Assembly (NCBI GenBank): GCA_023853785.1
Contig: JAJIRX010000742.1
Location: forward strand, 186,001 to 250,000
Direction: 5' to 3'
From: Psilocybe azurescens
Taxonomy: Eukaryota; Basidiomycota; Agaricomycetes; Agaricales; Agrocybaceae
DNA length: 64,000 bases
The notes under the pieces are model-generated. The model did no database searches and was not told the DNA's origin. It saw only the letters and a list, made by a program, of their open reading frames with translations. The translations under genes were made by a program, and so were the position numbers. The stretch's first letter is position 1, and the number at the start of each line of letters is the position of its first letter. Of the stretch, positions 1 to 14,807 are shown piece after piece.

Positions 1-141
1 GGAGTTCTGATTTTCTGCAGAGGATTCATTGAAGAAGGTCGACAGCGTAAAGCATTGTGGATTAATGGAGGCTGGAAAGACATTATCGAGATGGGTATCC
101 TTGTTGAAGAATGGAAAGAGATGCAAGATTCGAAGACATAG
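1..141 (+). CDS. GNAT-type N-acetyltransferase, C-terminal end (cut by window start)
   Basis: The reading frame is open from base 1 to a TAG at 139-141 and gives the last 46 residues of a protein. It contains 'RGFIEEGRQRKALWINGGW' followed by 'IIEMGILVEEW', the usual ending of RimJ/RimL-like GNAT acetyltransferases, in which a late strand ends in a conserved 'EM(A/G)IL..EW'. GNAT enzymes transfer acetyl from acetyl-CoA to an amine. The acetyl-CoA-binding part lies outside the window, so the substrate cannot be judged. It is not a close copy of the two GNAT genes near 56-57.6 kb. Family assignment rests on this tail alone. Confidence 0.6.
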   Translation, partial: GVLIFCRGFIEEGRQRKALWINGGWKDIIEMGILVEEWKEMQDSKT

Positions 142-224
142 TTTTAGTAGAGTTCTGTGACTTGCATGCTATTTCTCCACATTTTGACTGGCTTTCGATG
201 TGCCCCTTGTGTGGAGTTTCCTGA

Positions 225-453
225 AAGCCTGGCGTCACCAGGCTCGCTGAGGAGTCACGCTGAGGATGACAGAACCACGATATATCGATATAACGACTGA
301 CTGGGCTACAGGTGTGTACAGTGCATAATGTCTGCTGTGTAAGAGAGAAGTCGGTGTCGAAGGAATGGGTTGAGGATTGCGGTCACGTGTACGTAAATGT
401 AGAAGATAAGATAATACGGAAAGGGGCTGTGGTAAGACTGGGGCGCCAGGCTT
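225..453. repeat. Short dispersed repeat, MITE-like, copy 1
   Basis: This block reappears near the right end of the window (about 61804-62010) at roughly 80 percent identity by eye, for example both copies share 'CCACGATATATCGAT' and 'AAATGTAGAAGATAAGATAA'. It is bounded by a 10-base inverted terminal pair, AAGCCTGGCG at 225-234 and its reverse complement at 444-453. The copy has no convincing open frame and no clear target-site duplication. It lies about 85 bases downstream of a stop codon, as copy 2 lies about 170 bases downstream of the aldehyde dehydrogenase stop. A small non-autonomous DNA element is the likeliest explanation, but a SINE-like element or old duplication is possible. Confidence 0.55.
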
Positions 454-1491
454 ACATTTCCGGCCATACCGGTGGGCTGACTATCGCAAATTTCAGAACA
501 TCTGGTTTACGAGAAATATAAGGCGCGGACTGTCTTTGTGACGGGTTTGTAGACACGCTCGCCACTGGCCCCCCGAACGTCAACCATCTCATTCTTCCAC
601 AGTGCTCGGCACCTAGCACATGTGCTCCAAGGACAACAACGCAGCGGCAAAGCGCCCGGCCTGAAATTACCACTTTAATCGTGCCAACGCGCTCCAGATT
701 TTGTCAATTTAACTGTTGTGGTATACAGTAATTACTAATTGTCTCTGCCTCAGTTAGAGCACCTTGTGCATAGTGTGTCGTCGAAGTGTGGCGGTAATTT
801 TGAGGCATGACGGCCCTGGTCCCTGGATGTGCCATGGTACCATTCGTGGTCAGAGAGACTCAGAGGTTGTGGGCGTCGTTGAGAACAGTGAGCAAGGGCA
901 AAGCAAAGGTGTCACTCACTTTCACGACGGTGAACACACGTATGGCTGTGTGTCCGGCAGGCTGTCTGCTGGACAGTCCGCGCCTCCTCCCAGTAAACCA
1001 GGTGCCCTCAAAATTAGACATTATATCCCATATCAAGAGAATATCCTTCCTCAATGAACGAAGAAGAAGCTTTAAACCCATCTTACTGGCATTGAAAGTG
1101 AATCTCTACAAGAATACCTCATGGTACAAATGGAATGACTGCGAAAGCGCAGCGGGAAGAGAAGCGTGGGGTCCCTACATGATAGGTATTTGGAAGACAA
1201 CGGCACTCTTGCCACATAGGGTCTAGTTGAATCTCAACCTATACTCCAGTTATATACCATTACCAAATGAGAGGAGTGAAATTCACATATATGCTATCCT
1301 CAGTTACCAACAGTAAATCAATTCGGAAAGGCAACTTTCAACTTTGTTCACGAGTTCCTCAGAATTTCAGGTCGCGTTCAAGTGGCTGCAGCCCACAAAA
1401 GAAAATTTGCTTTACAATGTCAATTACATGTGATACACATTATGTCGAAGTAGAAACCTATGAGAGAAATGAAACAGCATACTTGAATGAT
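454..1491. other. Intergenic, no gene recognised
   Basis: Short frames occur on both strands but none has a recognisable motif, a supported start or convincing exon structure. The segment separates the GNAT tail and dispersed repeat from the 3' end of the minus-strand MYND gene. Confidence 0.5.
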
Positions 1492-2860
1492 CTACCACAG
1501 AGGGTCTTGCTCCGGCGCTCGATCGAGACACAGTTCATACTTATAATCCGAAATCCGCTTCATCCACCTGTAGAACTTCATTTTGCCCCCAATAATCCTT
1601 TGCGCCTCATCGAACAGTTTTGGGTCGGAGTTTCTAGTCCAAAAGACCTTGAAGCGTTGTGTTCTATCGTACACCAGCATGTTTGTCGCTTGGCCGATCG
1701 GATTACCAAGTGAGATTTGGAATTTGGCGAGGAAGATCTTTCCGTCATGGACGTCGGGTGGGGCCTTTGTGATAGCAGAACCGACTTCGGTCGGAGGATG
1801 CTTGTGCATAGAGTCGAGGCGGTTTAGTAAGGACATGTATGGCATATCAGGCATACCAAAAGAGGAGTCGGACACTGTGATAGTGTGCCATGTACCTCCT
1901 TTGATAGATTTGCAGGCCAGTTTGTGAGTCTTCCAATCGGATCTCTGACATTCTGACATGATGCGTTCAGATTCTGTTCGCATATCAACGCGTAAAAATA
2001 CACACCTTTGCTGCAATACACGACCGACATACATTGCACACACCGACTCGTGTTCTTCTTGCCACAAACCTCGCATCCAGAATCCTTAGCCAATGATCCT
2101 AGATTGCGCATATTGATAGGACAGAGCGGGAGGAGGAACGAGGGACGGAACCCTAGTCGCTTCATTTCTTTGGTCGACGCGATTTCGTGGTATTTTGGGT
2201 CGAGTCTCTTCGCGTTTTTCTCTAAGAGCCTTAAGAGCGTGCGTCTTTCAAGGTCGCTGATCCTCGATGTAACATCATCTTGTTCAAGACGTATTTGCCG
2301 CCGGAGTGCGTCCATTGGCATGTCAGAACTCGGGGAGAGCTCTTTGTATATGATATAAGTCAGAGGAACATCATCTTTGAGACGGAAGACATCAATGATC
2401 TGTCGCCCACATGAGCTGATATGTTTCATGCAGAATGAACAGGACGCACCCGGACAAAGATACCCCACTTATCATCAGCGCCCATAAAAGAAATCTCTTT
2501 AATGCCTAGGTCGATGGTGTATGCAATGCTCAGAATACTCTGTCGCATCTCTTTGAAAGTTTCCTCCTTGGACGACGAGTTTCCTTTCTTCGCTGACATG
2601 GAACCCACAAAGGCTTCCGTCATATTTCCGCGCTGCGACGCTTGGTACAGAGTCTGCTCCTTTGAAGACCATTTAGGCAGAGATAGCGGGTCTACGGGTG
2701 TCTTCTCAATGACGTCCGAAAACTCCTGCGACGTATCCAAAGCTTGTCCAAGCCTGTTGTTCAGCTCTTCGACAGGTAATTTGTTGTCCTTTCCAAGAAC
2801 AATCCCCATCGAAGAAAGAAGAATCAAAAGGTCATCTCGGGAGATATTCTTCGAGGCCAT
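1492..2860 (-). CDS. MYND-type zinc finger protein
   Basis: Three exons on the minus strand encode a hypothetical MYND protein of a fungal lineage-specific family. I start at the ATG at 2860 ('MASKNISRDDLLILL'), because the longer frame begins with GTG. Intron 1 runs from a GTGCGT donor near 2446 to an AG near 2400 and joins '...KWGIFVR' to 'IIDVFRLKDD'. Intron 2 (about 1940-1994) splits the zinc finger. The MYND finger is complete: 'CEVCGKKNTSRCVQC', then 'YCSK' spliced to 'ECQRSDWKTHKLAC', giving all C/H ligands including the final Cys. MYND fingers mediate protein-protein contacts; the N- and C-terminal regions are unrecognised. The frame reads through without indels, unlike the paralogue at 24.0-25.4 kb. 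Confidence 0.8.
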
Positions 2861-3586
2861 TTCATTCACACCCAGACACTCAGAATAATAAAGAGAAGCA
2901 AGAAAAAAGTTCGCCGTTGTTGAAAGCTGAATGCGACAGCTCGCTGACCGGAGAGTTTGCGTTGAAGGATGAAGCCAAACACGGTATAGGGGTAAAATTC
3001 AAATGTCGGCAGGTCAAACTTCAGCTTCAACTTGAAGCCAACCTGAGGCCTGGATGGTCGTTTGAGAGCTTGGGATGAACCTTGAACTTGCCGAGACTCG
3101 AAAGAGTTTGCGCGGGGGTAAGCAAAGGTTTCATAGTTACAGGGTGGAGCTAAGTACTCCCTGAATTAAAGTGTTAATATATGGTACATATAAGAAAGCA
3201 ACAAAAGACTTCAAAATAAGCAAAACTTTCGAAAGCAGCATTGTCTGCAAGAGTAGGATTATGAAAACGATGATGATGGCGGAGCCTGCGGCCATGATTG
3301 TGATCCCTGGATGCACTCCAATTAACCTAGGATGGGATGGTAAGATACAGGTGATAATTAATGTGCAAGTTCATTTTAATGCCTTGCAAGTGGGTAAGAA
3401 TGATCGGCGGCGACCTTGAAATGGAGCTGTGATTTGGCAATGAATCGTTGTGGAAATGAATCTGAGTGCCTTTCGTACGTTTATGAACCACGGCACCCGT
3501 GGTCCACTGAGGTACTTTGCGCGGCTTAGCATACACATTCGTACGCAAAGCGGAGTGGTGGAAATCGATTGAACCTTCGCGGGATT
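2861..3586. other. Intergenic between MYND gene and kinase gene
   Basis: The segment contains the promoter side of the MYND gene and the 3' flank of the kinase gene, both minus strand. I see no further gene; short frames here are not supported by motifs. Confidence 0.5.
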
Positions 3587-5465
<1,879 letters not shown>

Positions 5466-8400
5466 CTATGAAATAAAAATAGTAGATGCAGGAGATCCTA
5501 TATCATGCCCTGGCGAGATCCAAAGAGAAGAGAGTGCGTGGCGCTGAAAGCAGGTACGAGGATGGGACAAGCGTCTTCGTGTCTTCAAAGATGACGGCTT
5601 CAAAAGAGGAACAGAGGTTTCGCAGCAGTGCCATCGCGTGGGATATTTGATTATAGCTACCACATCATTAATTGGTGAAGACTTGTATTTTTACACTGAT
5701 AAAGATCAGAAGGAGATATACCTCGCAAAAAAAAAATTGTAGAAACTGTTCGCAGGGTAGCATCCCATTGCTAATGGCGCCTTGAAAACTACGTTACGCA
5801 AGCTTGGTAGCGGTACTGTATGAAATATCAATACACACCTCCAGTGCTTGCCAGAAGACCAAAGCGCAATTTCTGAGCTAATATGTAACTGGCATACGTA
5901 GTTACTATTGATATCCCATCGAAGCATCATCAACTGATGAGGGATTGACTGGTGTTGATCAAGAATCGGTGTAAATGCCGGGGCGGGGGCACCAGTATCG
6001 GCGAAACCCTAGTCTTTAGGCCCCGCAGCATAGATATAAGAGCATGAGTCAACGGAGACGCCGTGCTTTTTGTCCGATTACGTACAGGTTAGAATGAATT
6101 GAGAACAAGGACGCTTTGACACTTACCTTATTGGCCGACTTCCAGACCCGAGTTGCACTGTTACAGACCAATGTGTCGTGAATCATCAGTATTAAAATTT
6201 GGTCGGCGATGGACGCATTGGAATCCTTTGGAAACCGATGACTGTTACTGTTTCATTAATCATTCAGACTGCCTGACGAGACAAAACCGATAGCAACAGA
6301 AAATTCGTCATCTCCAAATTCAGGTTAGAAAATAAAAGTCGACTCAATCTTGGTTTATTTGAGATTCCCGGCAGTTATAGGCATTTATAAATGGAGACAG
6401 ACTGGGCGAGCTAAAGGCGCATTCGTAATGCCTGCTACTGCATGGCGAGGTCCGTGCTATGCCACGGAATAGCATAGAATCATGGAGATAGGACACATCA
6501 CTCACGAAATGTGCCTAGAGCTGTGCTACATGCATCCATAGAACTGTCTCGGGTGGGCACCGCCGATGCCGCATAAAAGAACCTGAACACGAATGGCAAT
6601 TTCCTCGATACTCGGCGTTCCAGCACGGCCCCCACGGGTGTTCCAGAAGCTTGAGGTATTTGAAATTTGATAGCACCCAACTAGCTTATATGATTGTTGG
6701 TTAGATGACCCATGCTGCGATTTTGGTCGACTCGACAGTATTGAACTTTAAGTAGGCGCAGATAGAGGTGCTTCCGAGTCATTTGGAGAACTGAGTTCCA
6801 GCCTTGGTCGAGATTGGTAACGATAGTGTCTCGTCTGTGGCCGTCAATCGTGGACATCCACAAGTACCGTGTACGTCGACAGGCCATTGATAAGCACATG
6901 ATCATGCACCATGATTCAATCAAAATATCGCATTATATCCTGAAGAGTTTAGGCGAGTTCCTGCGGCATTAAACAAGAAATGGATTGTTCGACATCTGTG
7001 AAAGTCAAACCAATGTCAAAGTTTGTTGGTCGGGTCAAGTTGATATAAAGTCCGCTTCATCTCCGCTTCAAAGACTAACAAACGTTGGACGTTACACGTT
7101 AAGGTACAATCTCTTACCGTTTGAATGTTGAGCAAAACTTGTCCAGCGTTAAGTTTTAGCGCTGGATGTTTCAGATCTTTACATTCGATTCCAATTAACT
7201 TCACTTTATTTCTACCCTACACCCACAACCAATTTACCTTGTACGGCACTGTCACTTCAATCCCGCATACCGCTTGGTAGCATTGTGGCATCCAATCCGC
7301 CGTCTCAAATGTGCATCGCATAGATGCCTACCCGTCACGAGCTGACAGGGGCATATGTGGGCACCATACCATGGTGAAAATAACTGAAACATTTACTATC
7401 GATAGGTGATTAGCTTCGAAGAACTTGACAGGAAAAGGAGGCCGGCATCCTAGAGATTAACCCATCCTTCTTCCTGAAGCGTTTGACGGGCCACCGTCTG
7501 GACCCAGGTGTACCTTACAGCACTATTAGTTGCGGGGTTTGGGGGTCGACGGGTTGAGATTCTATAATTTCTGAGGTACGAAGTACATGGCTATATCATT
7601 GATTCTTTCATGTCAATATTTGATGAAACTAGCTTAAACACAAATTATAATCATCAATGGAGCGATTATGAGCGTAATTCTATAGAAAAATGACCAGCTG
7701 CTCTCGACTCACCTTTCGGATGCCCCTATTTCGACATACGCCGAAGAAACATGAAGAAATGACTAAAGAATTAGAGACGCTGTCTGACAGAAATATAGGG
7801 CATTGAAGGCTTGTTACCGTTCGCCGAAGTCCTTGCGCGGCTGATAGAGAATATGTCTGCCATCTGCAGGGAGTCCAGACAAATGCCTGCCACAGCGGAT
7901 TGCATATCGGAAGGTGCGGAGGACCACGAATCGCGAAAGGAATAATCAGGGTCGGTATAATCACTTATATTGCATCTTTGACGCCATTTAGGACGCATTC
8001 GTGATAAGTGCTTGACTCGTCGACTCATATCCTGCCTGGACGCCGCTCGGGAGCGTATAAAGCCGACTTCTGAATCGCACGCAGTTCTTGTCTCAGCTTT
8101 CAATATGAGAACTAGAAGGCTCTTCACGGCACATGTGCTCAAGCTTCTAGGAAAGAATGGTGGACGTAATTGTTCGGCACTGTGGCGAGACCTGGTGATT
8201 CAGGCAGGGACGGCTTCTACCATCCAGCTTTTGGCTTTCTATGTTCCTGGGTGAAAACGTTTATCTTTATCAGTCGTCCTCTCAGAGTCCTATGTTCTGG
8301 ATCAAGCGCCCCAGTGCTCAAATGGAGATGAACGTGAAGTTAATATGCAAATGATGCGACTATCGGTACCGTTCGAAAATATCTATTCATGTCAATTCAT

Positions 8401-8969
8401 TCTCCAGGGGGTGATTTTGAGGTGCCTGTTTGCGTAAGTTCTATGCCTGTTTTCTCCGTCCGCTTTTATTACTTACGTACAAGGTTTGTGCATCTGATTT
8501 ACAGGGAACTCGATTGTCTCGTTTGAGACTTACTCACTTGAGCTGGCCGCGTTTGCTACGCATACATTACTAGGGAATGCACGCATCCCCGGGAGAAGAT
8601 GCGAAGCATACGCCATGGTAATCGGTGAGATGGGTGCACAACGTTAACCGGACTGTACAAGAACAACTCTTATGCTGGGTGAGAAGAGAACCCAGTGATT
8701 ACTCACTTCTTATACTTCCCCTACGTCCATCGCGGTGTTCTCTCCGTCCTTGACGCTCATTTCTCATTCAAAGCAAGCAAACCACATCTTCGGTGGCCAG
8801 TCTGGCTGATGTTTGGTGTGAGTAACGAGATGCTATTTTCCGATACGATCTTCTCACCCAACCCAATTAACTGATGTATTGCATTTTGGACATGGTACAA
8901 ATCATTACAGACGTGAGCCGCTCTGATATTTGTTATGTATCAATCTGTCATCTTAGGTTTTGGTCTGGG
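5466..8969. other. Long intergenic stretch, no gene supported
   Basis: About 3.5 kb lies between the kinase start and the first laccase promoter. Frames of 60-120 codons occur on the minus strand (for example 6498-6923 and 7680-8142) but show no motifs, and I cannot join them into an exon model. A gene remnant or rapidly evolving gene remains possible. The right end is the laccase promoter. Confidence 0.4.
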
Positions 8970-8980
8970 ATAAATATAAA
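8970..8980 (+). promoter_or_regulatory. TATA-like element of laccase 1
   Basis: The sequence ATAAATATAAA lies about 95 bases upstream of the laccase 1 ATG. A TATA box is also found just upstream of the second laccase. This is inferred from motif and spacing only. Confidence 0.45.
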
Positions 8981-9074
8981 CACGTCTGGATTCATGGCGC
9001 GATATAAGAATGTGGACGAAGGACGAGATTTTTCACAACTTCATCTGATGTTGTTCTCAGCAAACTCACATACT

Positions 9075-11389
9075 ATGCCTGCAGTCTTGAATTTTGTTTT
9101 GCTGTTGTCTGCTTCGGGGGCACTTGCTGCCTTGGGGCCTTCGACGAACTTATTTATAGGAAACAAGGTCATCTCACCTGATGGCTTCAATCGCTCGTAC
9201 GTTGTCAATTATTGAATTTTGTATCTCAAATATTAATCTTATGCTTTAGGGCAGTCTTGGCGGGTGGTTCGTCAAGCAAACTTCAATTCCCTGGGCCAGC
9301 CATTACAGCTCAAAAGGTTCTTGTATTCCGTCAGGTTCCGTGTTGCGATCTCTGAGATATTGCGGTCTTGATTTAGGGACAACCATTCGACATCGATGTC
9401 GTCGACCAACTGACTGATACAACTATGCTAACAAGCACGAGTATTGTAAGTATACTCTGTTATATCTGACATTTATTGCCGTGTCTCTTACCGTGAACAT
9501 GTTACTCACATTAGCATTGGCATGGATTTTTTCAAGAAGGCAGTAGCTGGGCAGATGGTCCGGTCGGCGTGACTCAATGCCCCATAGCCCCTGGCCACTC
9601 CTTCCGGTATCAATTCAGTGCCCCAGATCAGGCAGGCACCTACTGGTATCATTCTCACTATGGTGAATTGTCTTTGGTTACCAGTATTAGAAGACATCTG
9701 ACTGAGCCGAATTACGTTCTCTAGCTGCCCAGTATTGCGACGGTCTTAGAGGTCCTATGGTTGTCTACGACCCGCATGATCCGCATAGGTCCAAGTACGT
9801 TAAATATTTATTGAAGTAGACTGGCATGTGTTGACGTCGGTTTCAGATATGACATCGACGACGGTAAATTATTACAGCATAACTTGTCATACCCGCCCTG
9901 ATCTGAAGTAATATGTTTCCAGAGTCGACTATTATTACCCTTTCTGACTGGTAAGAGCACCGATATAGCTTGAGCGCGAACGTTCTTATTTGACAGATTA
10001 TTTTTGTATGACAGGTACCACACACCGTCTCCTTCGGCTGGAACCCTTCCCAAAGCTGATGCGGTACTAGTTAATGGCCTTGGCCGATTTGCCGGCGGCC
10101 CTGCCTCACCTCTTGCAGTTATCACGGTTATTCCACATAAGCGCTACCGCTTCCGTTTGATTTCGATGTCCTGTGATCCTAACTTCACCTTCAATATTGA
10201 TGGCCATACCATGGTACGTAGGATGACTTTATTTTCATAATGGAAGTCCGAGTCATATTTATCCTGTTGCAGACCATCATCGAAGTGGACGGGGTGAACG
10301 TCCAGCCCCTTGTAGTTGACTCTCTCCAAATTTTTGCGGCCCAGAGGTATTCCTTTGTGTTGAATGCTAATCAACCAACGGGAAGCTACTGGGTTCGCGC
10401 TAATCCGAACATTGGCAACACCGGTTTCAATGGCGGCATCAATTCTGCTATTCTTCGATATGTAGGAGCCCCTGCCGTAGACCCGAACACCACTCTTTCT
10501 GTCAGCAACCCGCTGGTAGAGTCCAACTTACATCCTCTTTCTAGTCCCCGTGTTCCGGGAGTTCCTAAACGCGGAGCCGCGGACGTCAACATCAACTTAA
10601 ACATCCAGTTTAACGGCACAGCTTTCAATGTCAACAATGCCACTTTCCAGCCTCCTTCGCTCCCAGTCCTGCTTCAGATCTTGAGCAAGAAGTTTACGCC
10701 CCAAGAACTCCTTCCAGCAGGCAGTGTATATGCATTACCCCCAACAAGGTCATCGAAGTTTCTTTGCCTGGTGGCGCCGCAGGAAAGCCCGGTAAGGTCT
10801 CGTTGTGAGATCTGAGCTCAGATCATGTTACTCATCTTACATTGCTATAGCATCCATTCCACCTTCACGGAGTACGTCTACAACATGTTATCGCGCCACT
10901 TTGAGTACGCACTTATTCTTTTTAGCATAACTTCCATGTTATTCGGAGCGCCGGAAGCACAGTCGACAACTATGTCAATCCAGTGATACGTGACGTGGTC
11001 AGCATTGGTAGTGCAGGCGACAATGTTACTATTCGTTTTGCAACGGACAACTCTGGTCCATGGATCTTTCATTGGTATGTCCAGCTGATATCCCCCTAAT
11101 GTTTTATATTGCTAAGCATTCACTTTTCAAAGCCATATTGATTGGCATCTTCAGTTGTAAGTTCTCGTGACATCCATTTTGGGGATACTTCTGACGAACG
11201 TCGAAAACATAGGGGCTTGGCAATCGTTTTTGCAGAAGACATTCCGTCTATCGAATCAAGCCGCCATCCCCGTAAGCACTTTATTCATTGTGAACAACGG
11301 CAGGAAGCTCATATAATGCGCCCCGCGTAGCCGCTTTTGACCAACTTTGTCCGACATTCAACGCATTGCCGCCTCAGGTGTTCAATTAA
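9075..11389 (+). CDS. Laccase (multicopper oxidase) 1, with one frameshift
   Basis: Secreted blue copper oxidase that oxidises phenols with reduction of O2 to water; in Agaricomycetes such enzymes act in lignin breakdown, pigmentation and development. The ATG at 9075 opens a signal peptide ('[18 protein letters not shown]'). More than ten short introns are needed. All four copper motifs are visible: 'HWHG' (9519 onward), 'WYHSHY' (about 9650), 'HPFHLHG' (about 10850), and 'HCHIDWHL' with a Leu axial position. The end '...LPPQVFN' stops at 11387-11389. One base is missing from the C5 run at 10738-10742, where 'LPPNKVIE' becomes 'LPPTRSSK'; the intact counterpart in laccase 2 has six bases there. 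Apart from this site the exons join in frame, so a sequence error is as likely as a real null allele. It is a tandem paralogue of the next gene. Confidence 0.9.
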
Positions 11390-12387
11390 ACGCCGGTGCA
11401 TTAGACCTGAGCAATGCATTTTTAGCAGCTACGGTGTCTATCTCTTCCTCCCTCCGATATGCGGATCCAGATGTAACAATACCTAATGATTATTGACAAT
11501 ATATATTTCTATCCTCGTTACGAAGCAGTTTGCGCCCAATGCAAGTGTGCCATCGTCAATGAAAATGAATAAACTGTTGCTAAAAACTGGATTCCAATAA
11601 CGTTCTACGCAACATCAGTCTATTCAGTCAGGCCTTCACTAAATAAAGTCAGAAGGTTACCGGCGCTTATGCTGCGGATGGGCTCGAGTTTGGTGAGTTA
11701 CACTAAACAAAGTCAGAAAGCTACCGGCGCTTATGTTGAATGAGCTCGGGCTCGGTCAGTGCACGGTCACGCGAAAGTGTGCCAGAAAATGTTTACAAGA
11801 TCTCCTCTCGGCGCGCAAAATTGCCTCACAGAATTGGTTGTAGCCTAGACTCCTGACAAATTTATAGCCTCTCTATTTTTAGCTTGGGCCCGGTACCGGA
11901 GTCGCTATCTTCTTTTGTCCGATTATAACTTACACACCGCCACTCTACCGGTAGTATACGCTTCATATCCATTGGATTTCTGTCGCTTTTGGTAAGAGAG
12001 GTCGTAGATCTCGTGGAACCTGCAGGATGTATTCAACAGACCTTCCAAAGTATTCAAGTTGGGTGTGAAACGCCTAAGAGTAGCACTCGACGCCATTTTC
12101 CAACTGCTCTCATTTCCTTTTTAGACGATATGCCTTGATGTAGCTCCATGCGCCCACATGTACCACGAGGCCATATCGAATGAAAGGTGGTCTTTACCTC
12201 AAAATGGAGAGTCGACACCGACTCTGATGTGTAGTGATCCCCGGTGATCCCTGATAATGGTGCCTATTCACGAGAGAAACGGAGTCCAAGCCACCATGGA
12301 CGAAAAGCAATCCCCGATAACAGAGTTGTGACCTGTTTTAGCTGAGTATGCCAAGCACCTCTACAATGTAGTTTCTCGCAAGAGGGG
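11390..12387. other. Intergenic between the two laccases
   Basis: About 1 kb separates the stop of laccase 1 from the promoter of laccase 2. Apart from a tandem duplication at 11637-11760 I see no coding motif. It holds the terminator of the first gene and the promoter of the second. Confidence 0.5.
11637..11760 (+). repeat. Two-copy tandem repeat, unit about 62 bases
   Basis: Two adjacent units, 11637-11700 and 11701-11760, start with CACTAAATAAAGTCAGAA and CACTAAACAAAGTCAGAA and share the core TACCGGCGCTTATG and GAGCTCG or GCTCGAG. They differ at scattered positions, so the duplication is not very recent. It lies roughly 670-800 bases upstream of the second laccase start and could carry a duplicated regulatory site; no known site is assigned. 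Confidence 0.7.
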
Positions 12388-12393
12388 TATAAA
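12388..12393 (+). promoter_or_regulatory. TATA box of laccase 2
   Basis: A perfect TATAAA lies 42 bases upstream of the ATG at 12435, within GAGGGGTATAAAGCAAGG. Inferred from motif and spacing. Confidence 0.6.
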
Positions 12394-12434
12394 GCAAGGC
12401 AGTCTTCGCTACTTTTCATTACCAGAACACTGTT

Positions 12435-14807
12435 ATGTGGAAAGTTACTAGTTTTTTGCGCTGACATTTGCTACTGGCTCGCTTGCCGCGATAGGACCTT
12501 CTGCGGACGTCTACATCGCGAACAAGGATATTTCCCCCTGATGGTCATAGCCGCTCGTGAGCTCGTTTTCTCGCCGGTATATTCTAAGTACTGAAATCAC
12601 GACCTATAGTGCTGTCTTAGCAGGAACCTGTGAGGAACCCGTGCGTCATCCTGGCCTTCCGGGAACTTGCAAGAAAGTATCTGTGCAATTTCCTGGCCCA
12701 CTTATCCAAGGGAGAAAGGTATAGCCTGTGGGTGTATCATGTGTTATATCTGCTAAATATGAGATGTCTGGACTCGACTCCAAGGGCGATTCCTTTAATC
12801 TCAACGTCATAAACCAGCTCAGCAATACACGCATGCTAACGGACACGAGCATTGTCAGTAATCTAAATCTTCTGCCAAGTGTCAACTCTCATTGATGGGC
12901 TGTGACGACGCAGCATTGGCACGGGCTATTCCAGAAAGGAAGCAGCTGGGCGGATGGTCCTGTCGGTGTCACCCAATGCCCCATCCCTTCTGGTCATTCC
13001 TTCCGTTACCAGTTCAAGGTACCAGACCAGGCAGGAACATTCTGGTATCACTCACATCATTGTAATTATTTTTTCAAGTCATATGTTGCAGCGCGGATTA
13101 TAACTTAAATATCTTAGCTACCCAGTATTGTGATGGCCTCAGAGGGCCTATGGTCATTTATGACCCAAAGGAGCCCCACAAGCATCTGTGAGTTGATTTT
13201 CCCAATGATCATCAGAGAAGAGAGCTTATGGATAATATCAGGTATAATGTAGATGATGGTAAGAACACTCAGAATATAGTAGAAATATGAGATTTTTGAA
13301 TCATATTGCTTTCTTTTCCAGAATCCACTGTTATTACACTCGCAGACTGGTACGTCGCTCCAATAATGACAAATTTTGCGGAATTTTTACCATAATTCTG
13401 CAGGTATCACGTATTCGCCCCAGACGTCCCCAAAGGACCATCCCCACCACCAGATTCCACTCTCATCAATGGCCTAGGGCGCGCCCAGAATGGTACTGCC
13501 TCTCCTCTGGCAGTTATTAACGTTAAGTATGGCGAACGGTACCGATTCCGCTTGGTTTCCATGTCTTGCGATCCATTTTATGACTTCTCCATCGATGGTC
13601 ACGACATGGTATGTGTGCTCTAAGTACGCGTTTCCTAATATAAACACATATTGACAGAATATTTGAATACAGACAATCATTGAAGCTGATGGAGAAAATG
13701 TTAAACCTCTGGTAGTCAAGTCAATCCGAATTTTTGCCGGCCAAAGATACTCTTTCGTGCTACGTGCCAATCAGCCCATGGATAACTACTGGGTTCACTC
13801 TATTCCGAACGTGGGGTACAGGGATGTCGGCAATAACGCCAATTCTGCTATCCTTCGGTACTTGGGTGCTGAAGATGCCATTCCTAAAGCCAACAACACT
13901 GTTCCCCAACATCCTGTGCTTAATGAGACTGACCTTCATCCTCTTGTTGATGTGGAAGTACCTGGAATCCATGCACCGGGTGGTGCTGATTTTAATAGAG
14001 TTTTGTCGATAACGTTCATTAATAACACGTTCTTCATCAATAACGCCACCTTCCAGCCACCCGCTCTTCCCATCCTCCTGCAGATCTTGAGCAAGAATTA
14101 TACACCTCAGGACCTACTTAGCCCAGGAAATTATATCGAATTACCGCCCAACAAGGTTATAGAGCTCGTCATGCCTGGTGGCTCACCCGGAAGCCCGGTA
14201 ACGTTTTCTTCTCAAACTCTTCTTACACGAAGTTTTTAATGCAGTTGGATGTGTATAGCATCCGTTCCATCTACATGGAGTGCGTTTTTATTTTATTCTA
14301 GAACTGAGAAGAAATTTAACCTATTTCAAAGCATAACTTCCACGTTATTCGAAGCGCTGGGAGCGATACTTACAATTTTAAGGACCCTGTTATTCGCGAT
14401 GTGGTCAGCTTAGGCTCATCCAAAAATGATAGCGTCACCATTCGATTTGTGACTGACAATTCGGGTCCATGGATTATGCATTGGTCAGTAATTTCCAATG
14501 TAAAAACAAGTTATACCTAATCCGCTTTGTCTCACTACAGTCACATTGACTGGCATCTTGAAGAGTGAGTCTGGCGGTCATCGATAACTTCGATATGTTC
14601 ATGATATTGATTGAAATGTGTCATTATAATTTAGGGGTCTTGCGGTTGTATTTGCAGAAGATATTAAGGGTATCAAAAAGAGCCAGCATCCTCGTATGTG
14701 CTTTCTATCTGAGTGGACAAGTAACCTCATTGATTTACTCGTTTATGTTAGCGGCACTCGATGAACTATGCAAGATCTCCAACAGCACAGGACCACTTCA
14801 TTACTAG
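12435..14807 (+). CDS. Laccase (multicopper oxidase) 2, with two N-terminal frameshifts
   Basis: Paralogue of laccase 1 in the same orientation with matching introns. Copper motifs: 'HWHGLFQ' (about 12914), 'WYHSHH' (about 13043), 'HPFHLHG' (about 14260), and '[10 protein letters not shown]' before 'GLAVVFAED'. The last exon ends '[11 protein letters not shown]' at TAG 14805-14807, a different C-terminus from laccase 1. The body (12900-14800) joins in frame. The signal-peptide exon has two breaks: the T6 run at 12452-12457 is one base short of a frame beginning 'MWKVTS' and continuing '[13 protein letters not shown]', and the C5 run at 12534-12538 is one base too long for 'ISPDGHS'. Both are homopolymer indels. 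The enzyme is secreted if these are sequence errors, and a pseudogene if real. Confidence 0.88.

Noticed and set aside
6498..8142. Minus-strand frames as a possible gene
   Set aside because: No motif, no consistent splice phases and no homologue in the window; left as unannotated.
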